The notes under the pieces are model-generated. The model was not told the origin of the DNA, did not search any database, and saw only the letters and a list, made by a program, of their open reading frames with translations. The translations under genes and the position numbers were made by a program. Shown here piece by piece: positions 14,216 through 19,736 of a stretch of DNA of 19,736 nucleotides. The stretch lies in contig DJPG01000017.1 of the NCBI GenBank assembly GCA_002439735.1, positions 38,677 through 58,412 of the forward strand, given 5' to 3'. The stretch comes from Firmicutes bacterium UBA6418 (GTDB lineage Bacteria > Bacillota > Clostridia > Peptostreptococcales > Anaerovoracaceae). Numbering within the stretch: the stretch's first letter is position 1; each line of letters begins with the position of its first letter.

Positions 14216-14236
14216 GTGCTCAAAACCCTTTCTGTG

Positions 14237-14265
14237 TAGACAGTGCGCGATTCCTGTGCTACATT
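14237..14265 (+). promoter_or_regulatory. Promoter of the YprB-like exonuclease gene
   Basis: TAGACA (14237-14242), 17-nt spacer, TACATT (14260-14265) preceded by TGC (extended -10). It lies just downstream of the small RNA terminator. Confidence 0.6.
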
Positions 14266-14290
14266 ATAGATAAGCAGGAGGTCGTTTTTT

Positions 14291-15325
14291 ATGAAGGTTT
14301 ACGAATATCATCATCAAGCGGAATTTTTTTCGTCCAAGATTCTGGAGCACTATTTTTCGGATATGCGTCTAGGCATTTTTGATATTGAGACGATGGGACT
14401 CTCTCCCTCGCGCGCGGAATGTGTACTGGCTGGACTGATGACGGTCTCGCCGGACGGCAACTGCACCATGCGGCAGTATTTTGCGGAATCTCTGCGCGAT
14501 GAAAAACAGCTGCTAACAAAACTGCTTGCGGATCTGAATCGCTTTGACTACATCCTGACCTATAACGGCAAGCATTTTGACCTGCCTTTTATCACCAGAC
14601 GGGCGGAGCTGCTGGGTCTTACGGATTACCGCATTCGCCCATACAATCTGGATCTCTATCTCTGTCTGAATGGTCACAGCGAGATCCGCAATATCCTGTC
14701 AAGTCTCAAGCAGAAAGCCGTGGAAGAATACATGGGGCTCGCGCCGCAACGCGGCGATGAGATCTCCGGTAAGGAAAGCATCGCGCTTTATCGCGCTTTC
14801 GAAAAAACATGCGACGAAAATAAAAAAAAGAATCTGCAGCGCAAGATCCTCCTGCATAATCACGATGACATCCTGCAGCTGTATAAGATCCTGCCGATCA
14901 TTCTGCAGACGGATATCCACAAGGCGATGTACGCATTGGGATTTCCGGTCGCCGGGCAGAACGGCTGGCCGCAGCTGAACCTTTCGTTCTGCAAATGTGC
15001 TGGCGGCGCGCTGCTGCTTTCCGGAACCTACAGTGGTGAAACATTCTTGTTTTCGGCCTATCCTGCAGATGATCATCCATATGACTGTCATTTTTACGCG
15101 GACGGCAGTTTTGAGTTCGCTCTGCCGCTTCAGCAATACAAAGGAAGCGCGTTTTGCAATGTCAAAGCCTGCTTTGACGATACCTCCTGTTTTGAAGAAT
15201 ATCCGGGGTTTGTCAACGGCTTTTTAATCCTGACACAGAACCAAAAGCCGAATTATCTGGAGATCAACATGCTCGCACGCCATATTTTGCAAAAGATGAT
15301 GGAGGATTTCCCAAAAAACACTTGA
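14291..15325 (+). CDS. YprB-like DEDD-family ribonuclease H-fold exonuclease
   Basis: A 344-residue protein whose N-terminal 200 residues form a DEDD-type exonuclease domain: D31 and E33 in LGIFDIETMGL, D97 in LTYNGKHFDLPF and the last acidic residue in LLHNHDDILQL (D192 or D193). This arrangement is that of B. subtilis YprB and related 'ribonuclease H-like' proteins, in which two metal ions cleave a 3' end of DNA or RNA; the physiological substrate is unknown. The C-terminal 140 residues, rich in Phe, Tyr and Cys, have no fold I recognise. The ATG follows GCAGGAGGTCG. The promoter is at 14237-14265. The stop codon is overlapped by the -35 of the tRNA-Glu promoter, and there is no terminator between them. 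Confidence 0.85.
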   Translation: MKVYEYHHQAEFFSSKILEHYFSDMRLGIFDIETMGLSPSRAECVLAGLMTVSPDGNCTMRQYFAESLRDEKQLLTKLLADLNRFDYILTYNGKHFDLPFITRRAELLGLTDYRIRPYNLDLYLCLNGHSEIRNILSSLKQKAVEEYMGLAPQRGDEISGKESIALYRAFEKTCDENKKKNLQRKILLHNHDDILQLYKILPIILQTDIHKAMYALGFPVAGQNGWPQLNLSFCKCAGGALLLSGTYSGETFLFSAYPADDHPYDCHFYADGSFEFALPLQQYKGSAFCNVKACFDDTSCFEEYPGFVNGFLILTQNQKPNYLEINMLARHILQKMMEDFPKNT

Positions 15326-15350
15326 AAAGTGTCTGCATTTGTGCTACACT
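15322..15350 (+). promoter_or_regulatory. Promoter of tRNA-Glu
   Basis: TTGAAA (15322-15327), 17-nt spacer, TACACT (15345-15350) preceded by TGC. The -35 hexamer includes the stop codon of the upstream exonuclease gene. Confidence 0.75.
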
Positions 15351-15363
15351 GTTCAAGTAATGT

Positions 15364-15438
15364 GGCTCTATGGTCAAGCGGTTAAGACTCCGCCCTCTCA
15401 CGGCGGCTACCCGGGTTCGAATCCCGGTAGAGTCACCA
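15364..15438 (+). tRNA. tRNA-Glu (anticodon CTC)
   Basis: A complete cloverleaf can be drawn. The acceptor GGCTCTA pairs with TAGAGTC; the D arm is GTC...GAC with GG in the loop. The anticodon stem CCGCC/GGCGG encloses CTCTCAC, giving anticodon CTC for GAG codons. The T arm is CCGGG-TTCGAAT-CCCGG. CCA is encoded (15436-15438). It is flanked by its own promoter and terminator. Confidence 0.95.
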
Positions 15439-15440
15439 CA

Positions 15441-15473
15441 AAAAGACATCTGTTTTTCTCAGATGTCTTTTTT
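15441..15473 (+). terminator. Terminator of tRNA-Glu
   Basis: GACATCTG (15445-15452) pairs with CAGATGTC (15460-15467), preceded by AAAA and followed by six T. Confidence 0.9.
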
Positions 15474-15481
15474 CATGTTTT

Positions 15482-15536
15482 CGCCGGAATCCGGCGCTCC
15501 GGAACTTTTAAGAAAACCCCTCTGGACAAAAGTTCC
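15482..15536. repeat. Pair of perfect inverted repeats after the tRNA terminator
   Basis: CGCCGGA-A-TCCGGCG (15482-15496), followed by GGAACTTTT (15501-15509) with AAAAGTTCC (15528-15536). The second loop contains AACCCCTC. They lie between two terminators in a 138-bp gap with no ORF. Confidence 0.5.
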
Positions 15537-15572
15537 TCGACCTGCCCGGTCAGCCCCTTGGCAAAGCAACAG

Positions 15573-15598
15573 AAAACCCGCCATATCCGGCGGGTTTT
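15573..15598 (-). terminator. Bidirectional terminator after the radical SAM gene
   Basis: AAAACCCGCC (15573-15582) pairs perfectly with GGCGGGTTTT (15589-15598). The T-tract is four on both strands, so it can also stop plus-strand readthrough from the tRNA. Confidence 0.8.
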
Positions 15599-15611
15599 AG
15601 CTGAAAAGGTC

Positions 15612-17009
15612 TTATTCGTTTCGTGGTTTATCTGCGGCCGGTGTATGCCCCGCTGCCCAGAGGCGATCGGCGACCGGCGCCCATTCCTTGGCATATTCGG
15701 TACATTTGCTGCACAAATGCTCGCAGGTTTCCGGTGCTTCCAGATCGGTAGACTTGGCGCCGGTGCGGTTGACCAATTCCTGCAGGATCTCCGGGTTCTC
15801 CAGCATCGGGCATGGCTTGAGGAAGTTGTCATTGAACGGCTGTCCTTCCTTATACGCCAAAAACAGCGGCTGCTGCAGGCATTCGAGCAAGGACTTTTCC
15901 TTAATGTTGGCGCCGGAATAATGGACGAAGACGCACGGTTCCACATCGCCGTTGGCGTTGATATGGCAGTAACGTTCACCGCCTGCCACGCAGCCGTGTA
16001 CAAATTCCCCGTCGTTCTGGAAATCGATGGCGAACAGTTCCTTGCCGCCCTCAATTCCTCGAATCTCACGGATCTTATGATACATGTATTCCCTCTGTTC
16101 CGGACTCAGCAAAAGATCGGTGCTGGCGTTGTTGCCAACCGGCATATAATGGAAAAACCAGGCGAAAACGCAGCCCTTATCGATCAGCATATCCAGAAAT
16201 TCATCACTGGTGACCGTCAGATAGTTTTGACTGGTGTAGCAGATCGAAACGCCGAACGGGATATGATGTTTATGCATCAGATCCATAGCAGCGAGCGCCT
16301 TATGATAATGTCCCGCGCCTCTTCTGCCGTCGTTACTTTCTTCGAATCCCTCAATGCTGACGGAAACGAAAAAGTTGCCGACTCTCAAAAGCTCCTGACA
16401 GAATTTTTCGTCGATCAGTGTACCGTTGGTGAATGCGTGAAACGCCACGTCTTTATGTTTTTCACAGAGTTTGATGATGTCATCTTTGCGGATCAGCGGC
16501 TCACCGCCCGTGAAAAGATACGCATAAATACCGAGTTCCTTGCCCTCGGTGATGATCTTATCCATCATTTCATAGGAAAGATTCATCTTATTGCCGTATT
16601 CCGCAGCCCAACATCCGGTGCAATGCAGATTACATGCGGTGGTCGGATCCATCAGGATGATCCACGGAATGTTGCAGCCGTATTTTTTCTTCATCGCCAG
16701 AGACTTCTTATATCCCATAAATCCGGCTTCAAATCCCGCGTTCAAAAAAAATGTCTTGAGAATATGTGGGTCGACTTCCCGCAGAATACGCTGTGTGTAA
16801 TGTGTCCACTTGCTGTCCGGATTCTTTGCAAGGTTCCTAAACATCTCATAAGAAGATGCCTCCCAGTTATCCCCCATAATTTTTTCGACTTTGTCTATTA
16901 AAGGCAACATTACTTCCGAAAAATCCTGTTTTTGACTCTTTTTGATAATGGAGTCCAGCGCCATTTCAAAAGCTTTTCTTTCTGCTATGTGTGCTAAACT
17001 TTTTGCCAT
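15612..17009 (-). CDS. Radical SAM protein with extra C-terminal cysteines
   Basis: A 465-residue enzyme. Residues 1-110 are a helical N-terminal extension. The radical SAM core begins at WIILMDPTTACNLHCTGCW, with the CX3CX2C cluster ligands C126, C130 and C133, followed by the SAM-binding FTGGEP (166-171). After the core, C340, C348, C359, C400 and a second CX3CX2C (C429, C433, C436) suggest one or more auxiliary iron-sulfur clusters of SPASM type. AAAGGATG lies about 10 nt before the ATG. It belongs to a clostridial family with strongly conserved features (GYKKSLAMKKKYGCN, FHYMPVG). Radical SAM enzymes that build membrane-spanning lipids in Clostridia are one possible relative, but the reaction cannot be told from sequence. 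It is divergent from a TetR-like gene that probably controls it. Confidence 0.85.
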   Translation of the reverse strand: MAKSLAHIAERKAFEMALDSIIKKSQKQDFSEVMLPLIDKVEKIMGDNWEASSYEMFRNLAKNPDSKWTHYTQRILREVDPHILKTFFLNAGFEAGFMGYKKSLAMKKKYGCNIPWIILMDPTTACNLHCTGCWAAEYGNKMNLSYEMMDKIITEGKELGIYAYLFTGGEPLIRKDDIIKLCEKHKDVAFHAFTNGTLIDEKFCQELLRVGNFFVSVSIEGFEESNDGRRGAGHYHKALAAMDLMHKHHIPFGVSICYTSQNYLTVTSDEFLDMLIDKGCVFAWFFHYMPVGNNASTDLLLSPEQREYMYHKIREIRGIEGGKELFAIDFQNDGEFVHGCVAGGERYCHINANGDVEPCVFVHYSGANIKEKSLLECLQQPLFLAYKEGQPFNDNFLKPCPMLENPEILQELVNRTGAKSTDLEAPETCEHLCSKCTEYAKEWAPVADRLWAAGHTPAADKPRNE

Positions 17010-17126
17010 CTAGATTCATCCTTTCTTAACAAAATTCATGTACTACCCTTTTTGTTTTTATTTGTCCTGCAGGCTTTTTTCCCTACGCAAACGTTTTCAC
17101 GCCGCGCACCCTGCACTTTTTAATAT

Positions 17127-17155
17127 TTTATACCCTAAACACGAAAAGAATTCAC
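17127..17155 (-). promoter_or_regulatory. Candidate promoter of the radical SAM gene
   Basis: Minus-strand GTGAAT (17150-17155), 17-nt spacer, TATAAA (17127-17132). The -35 is weak, which fits a need for an activator. It predicts a leader of about 110 nt. Confidence 0.45.
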
Positions 17156-17238
17156 GGGACAAACATGCAGACTGTCCAAATTTTTTACCTCGTTAAAATT
17201 CTGTTACATTTTTGGACAAAAAGTCGAATCTGTCCAAA
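17156..17238. promoter_or_regulatory. Two GGACA-n-TGTCC palindromes between divergent radical SAM and TetR genes
   Basis: Site 1: GGGACA with TGTCCAAA (17156-17180, 11-nt spacer inside GGACA/TGTCC). Site 2: TTTGGACA (17211-17218) with TGTCCAAA (17231-17238), 12-nt spacer. The site centres are about 57 bp apart. Each lies just upstream of the -35 of one of the two divergent promoters. A further TTTGTCC occurs at 17061-17067 in the radical SAM leader. They are probably the operators of the adjacent TetR-like protein. Confidence 0.6.
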
Positions 17239-17254
17239 TGCTGGCGGATTTTGT

Positions 17255-17284
17255 TTGCCTCTATCCTGATTTTTCAAGTATAAT
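17255..17284 (+). promoter_or_regulatory. Promoter of the TetR-like gene
   Basis: TTGCCT (17255-17260), 18-nt spacer, TATAAT (17279-17284), about 50 nt upstream of the start codon. Confidence 0.6.
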
Positions 17285-17337
17285 GATAAGTACTATGCAA
17301 AACGTCGCAAATGTATCAGAGTGGAGGAACCATCACC

Positions 17338-17910
17338 ATGGCAGATTCAAATATAACAAAACGCGCGCTGGCTGCTGCACTGAAAGACCTGATGGAACAG
17401 AAACCCTTTTCCAAGATCAATGTGGCAGAGATCTGCGAAAAATGCGGCATGAACCGCAAGAGTTTCTACTATCACTTTAAGGATAAATATGACCTCGTAA
17501 ACTGGATCTTTGATATTGACTTTGCGAAAGTTTTGGCAGAGCACAAAGCGGAGCGTTTCACCTGGCCGTTCCTGGAAGCGGTCTGCGAATGTTTCTATGA
17601 AAACCGTTCCTTTTACCGCAAGGCGCTCAAGATCCGTGGGCAGAACTGTTTTATCGACCACTATCGCGAACGGCTGGAGCCTTTCATGCAGGACGGGATG
17701 CGCAAGATCCTGAGCGAAACGGAATATATGGACTTTCAGATCAATTTTTTCGCGGATGCGTTTATCGGTTCTCTGGAACGTTGGCTTTCGGCAAGCGAAT
17801 GTATGTCGGCATCGCAGCTGATCGACTGTGTCAAGGCCTGCATCAAATCCTGCTCGGAGATCGCTGAACTTTCCGATAGCGCAGAACCAAAGGCTTTAGG
17901 TAAAAATTAA
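17338..17910 (+). CDS. TetR/AcrR-family transcriptional regulator
   Basis: A 190-residue regulator. The N-terminal DNA-binding domain is clear: TKRALAAALKDLMEQKPFSKI, then VAEICEKCGMNRKSFYYHFKDKYDLVNWIF, with the helix-turn-helix at about residues 24-45 and the YYHFKDKYDL hallmark. The C-terminal helical ligand domain resembles the DhaS-like (TetR_C) subgroup; no ligand can be named. I chose ATG at 17338 with GGAGG 10 nt upstream; an earlier in-frame start at 17311 has no such site. It is divergent from the radical SAM gene, with two matching palindromes in the shared intergenic region, so local control of both genes is likely. The operators sit upstream of the -35 boxes, which would suit an activator as well as a repressor. 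Confidence 0.9.
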   Translation: MADSNITKRALAAALKDLMEQKPFSKINVAEICEKCGMNRKSFYYHFKDKYDLVNWIFDIDFAKVLAEHKAERFTWPFLEAVCECFYENRSFYRKALKIRGQNCFIDHYRERLEPFMQDGMRKILSETEYMDFQINFFADAFIGSLERWLSASECMSASQLIDCVKACIKSCSEIAELSDSAEPKALGKN

Positions 17911-18003
17911 AGAAAATTTCTATAAAATGTTTGTAAGGTTATTGATGCAGCCACTTGCTTTTTCAACATTTCCAAAACGGCGGTTTTACAAGCATTACGG
18001 GCT

Positions 18004-18136
18004 TTATCCACAGCAGTCTTTCAGATTGTATACAATTTATTTCACATTTCTATGTGGATAACTCAGTGCCAGGCAAAGGTTCAAATTCCAATCTATTTGA
18101 TATACTTATCGATTTGTCAAGAGCAAGTTATCCACA
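18004..18136. promoter_or_regulatory. Three perfect DnaA boxes (TTATCCACA)
   Basis: TTATCCACA occurs at 18004-18012 (plus), as TGTGGATAA at 18053-18061 (minus) and again at 18128-18136 (plus). All three match the strict 9-mer consensus bound by DnaA. Such a cluster is typical of oriC or of DnaA-binding control sites; dnaA, dnaN, rpmH and mnmG are not in the window. Confidence 0.65.
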
Positions 18137-18159
18137 GATTTTTGTAAAAATTTTTGAAG

Positions 18160-18201
18160 AAAAAAACTCCCACTCGGATTTCCCATCCACCGTAGGAGTT
18201 T
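18160..18201 (-). terminator. Terminator of the M18 aminopeptidase gene
   Basis: AAACTCC (18164-18170) pairs with GGAGTTT (18195-18201); the 24-nt interior contains a smaller GGAT/ATCC stem. On the minus strand a T-rich run follows; on the plus strand a long T-rich tract follows, so it may act both ways. Confidence 0.75.
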
Positions 18202-18236
18202 CTTTTACTTTTCTTAGATTTTTATTTTCTTTTTTC

Positions 18237-19640
18237 TTAACGCATTTCTCTAAGGAAAGCCTCGTAGCCGCGTTTCGTTTCATAGACATCGACCTTGCTG
18301 GTCAGTTCCCAAGGCGCGTGCATGTTCAACACCGCTACGCCGCAGTCAATGACGTTCATGCCGTACAGCGCCAGAATGTACGCGATGGTACCGCCGCCGC
18401 CGACGTCGACCTTGCCGAGTTCCGCAAGCTGAAAACGAACTTTGGCTTCATCCATGATCTTACGGATCTTCGCGATATATTCCGCGTTGGCATCGTTGGA
18501 ACCGGATTTTCCTCTCGCGCCTGTGAACTTGTTGAAGACCATGCCGCAACCTGTGATCGAAGAATTTTTCTTTTCATAAGCTTCCGCGTAGAGCGGATCA
18601 TAGGCCGCGCTGACATCCGAAGAAAGCATGTGCGAGTTCTTCAGCGTTCTACGCAAGGCAAGGTCGCTGTACGAGCCCATGCGGTCGAGCAGTTCCGCCA
18701 CGGTGTTTTCGAAAAATCTGGATTCCATGCCGGTCGCGCCGACGCTGCCGATCTCTTCTTTGTCGACCAGAATGCAGCATGCCGTCCTTTCTACATGATC
18801 CACGTTGAGAATTGCCTTGAGCGAAGTGAACGCACAGACGCGGTCATCCTGACCGTAGGACATGATCAAGCTACGGTCAATGCCGGCTTCTCTTGCTTTG
18901 CCTGCCGGTACAATCTCCAACTCCGCCGAAAGGAAATCATCTTCTTCGATATCATATTTTTCCTTTAAGAGTTTCAGGATATTAGCCTTGGTCGCTTCCT
19001 TTTCTTTTTTGCTTTCCTCTTTATCGTCCTGCTTCAGCGGACGGCTGCCGATCAGCACGTCAAGCTGTTCCCCCTCGATCACGACGGAAGCTTTCTTTTC
19101 CATCTGCTTGGCGGCCAGATGCGGCAGCAGGTCAGTCACACTGACAACCGGATCATCCTCCGCTTCCCCGATGACAATGTCCACCTTGCTTCCGTCCTTT
19201 TTGGCTACAACGCCGTGGATCGCCAACGGAAGCGCAACCCACTGATATTTTTTCACGCCGCCGTAATAGTGCGTATCCAGATAGGTAAATCCGGTTTCCT
19301 CGTACAGCGGATTTTGTTTTACGTCCAGGCGCGGTGAGTCGATGTGCGCGCCGAGGATGTTCATACCCTTTTCTAAATCTTCACTGCCGATGTGGAACAG
19401 GATCACGGCCTTGTCCATATTGACGGCATAGACCTTATCGCCCGCTTTCAGCGTTTCTCCGGCCTCGATGATCGTTTCCAGATCCCGATAGCCTGCAGCC
19501 TCCGCCATCTGCACAGTCAACGCCGCGCATTCTCTTTCGGTCTTGCCGCGACTCAAAAACTCGCGGTATTCACCGCAGAGCGCTTCCAACTCCGCAAGCT
19601 GCTTTTCGTTATAGTCGTTCCAGGCATTTACTTTTTCCAT
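18237..19640 (-). CDS. M18-family aminopeptidase
   Basis: A 467-residue cytoplasmic zinc metallopeptidase that removes N-terminal residues, often acidic or hydrophobic, from peptides. The dinuclear metal site is complete: H99 in LGAHIDSPRLD, D265 or D266 in YGQDDRV, E295/E296 in VDKEEIGSVGATG, D342 in SSDVSAAYDP and H441 in LNMHAPWEL. A charged insertion (about residues 203-220, KQDDKEESKKEKEATK) lies in the dimerisation region. Length is normal for the family. The ATG follows AAAGAGGT at a slightly long spacing. It is a single-gene unit with a good promoter (19695-19723) and its own terminator. The family is certain; the exact specificity is not. Confidence 0.93.
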   Translation of the reverse strand: MEKVNAWNDYNEKQLAELEALCGEYREFLSRGKTERECAALTVQMAEAAGYRDLETIIEAGETLKAGDKVYAVNMDKAVILFHIGSEDLEKGMNILGAHIDSPRLDVKQNPLYEETGFTYLDTHYYGGVKKYQWVALPLAIHGVVAKKDGSKVDIVIGEAEDDPVVSVTDLLPHLAAKQMEKKASVVIEGEQLDVLIGSRPLKQDDKEESKKEKEATKANILKLLKEKYDIEEDDFLSAELEIVPAGKAREAGIDRSLIMSYGQDDRVCAFTSLKAILNVDHVERTACCILVDKEEIGSVGATGMESRFFENTVAELLDRMGSYSDLALRRTLKNSHMLSSDVSAAYDPLYAEAYEKKNSSITGCGMVFNKFTGARGKSGSNDANAEYIAKIRKIMDEAKVRFQLAELGKVDVGGGGTIAYILALYGMNVIDCGVAVLNMHAPWELTSKVDVYETKRGYEAFLREMR

Positions 19641-19694
19641 CTGTCTTGATACCTCTTTTATCTTAAAATTCTGAATCGGATCATGTGTAAGAAC

Positions 19695-19723
19695 ATTGTA
19701 CCATAAGTTCTAAGCTCTGTCTG
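19695..19723 (-). promoter_or_regulatory. Promoter of the M18 aminopeptidase gene
   Basis: Minus-strand CAGACA (19718-19723), 17-nt spacer, TACAAT (19695-19700) preceded by TGG (extended -10), about 55 nt upstream of the start codon. Confidence 0.65.
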
Positions 19724-19736
19724 CGCCTGCGGCTTG

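Larger units (their letters stand above)
17911..18236. other. Convergent intergenic region with DnaA-box cluster
   Basis: This 326-bp gap lies between two gene ends, so no gene promoter is expected in it. It holds three perfect DnaA boxes (next entry), the 12-bp palindrome ATTGTATACAAT (18025-18036), an AT-rich stretch directly after the third box (18138-18165) and the aminopeptidase terminator. No ORF worth calling was found. Confidence 0.7.

Noticed and set aside
15339..16901. 520-codon plus-strand open frame covering the tRNA and the radical SAM gene
   Set aside because: It reads through the tRNA, two terminators and antisense to a protein with unmistakable radical SAM motifs; its translation has no recognisable domain.
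17955..18968. 337-codon plus-strand open frame across the DnaA boxes and antisense to the aminopeptidase
   Set aside because: No ribosome binding site, no recognisable domain, and most of it is the shadow of the M18 gene.

Overview
The window looks like chromosomal DNA of a Gram-positive, sporulation-lineage Clostridia (Bacillota) with mid-range GC. The reasons are strong AGGAGG-type ribosome binding sites, near-consensus SigA promoters, SpoVS and SpoIIM homologues, the rplS-ylqF-rnhB order, formate-tetrahydrofolate ligase, an ECF-type pantothenate uptake component and a clostridial-type radical SAM protein. I see no insertion sequence, prophage or CRISPR array. Almost everything left of 14 kb is on the minus strand, including rplS, which fits a replication origin lying to the right.

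Layout. 1-1279: an ECF-type sigma factor overlapped (ATGA) by a membrane-anchored probable anti-sigma factor that runs off the left edge. 1385-7184 (minus, transcribed right to left): rplS with a structured leader and terminator, then ylqF-rnhB (overlapping), fhs, an SSB-like protein and glyA; fhs and glyA together serve folate one-carbon metabolism. 7358-9803 (minus): a tyrosine recombinase of XerD type lacking two catalytic residues, coaX (pantothenate kinase III) and a PanT-like ECF S component. 9998-10582 (plus): SpoIIM, whose 3' end overlaps a convergent Nudix ADP-ribose pyrophosphatase. 11172-13339 (minus): a secreted lytic transglycosylase and an NSS-family sodium-dependent transporter with a folded leader. 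13639-13899: SpoVS. 14125-14215 (plus): an unannotated small RNA candidate. 14291-15438 (plus): a YprB-like exonuclease and tRNA-Glu(CTC). 15612-17910: divergent radical SAM protein and TetR-like regulator with shared palindromic operators. 17911-18236: a convergent intergenic region with three perfect DnaA boxes. 18237-19640 (minus): M18 aminopeptidase.

Most interesting points. (1) The small RNA candidate has a strong promoter, a 5' hairpin with a C-rich loop, a single-stranded linker carrying CCCC and a terminator hairpin with a CCCC loop. This is the layout of Shine-Dalgarno-binding RNAs such as Listeria LhrC, and its linker is perfectly complementary over 9 nt to the spoIIM ribosome binding site. 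(2) Three perfect TTATCCACA DnaA boxes lie between two converging genes, where no promoter is expected. (3) The XerD-like recombinase has Thr and Gln in place of the catalytic Lys and His. (4) The leader of the NSS transporter starts exactly at a closed P1-type stem and matches no riboswitch class I know. All functional statements are from reading motifs by eye; no database search was possible.
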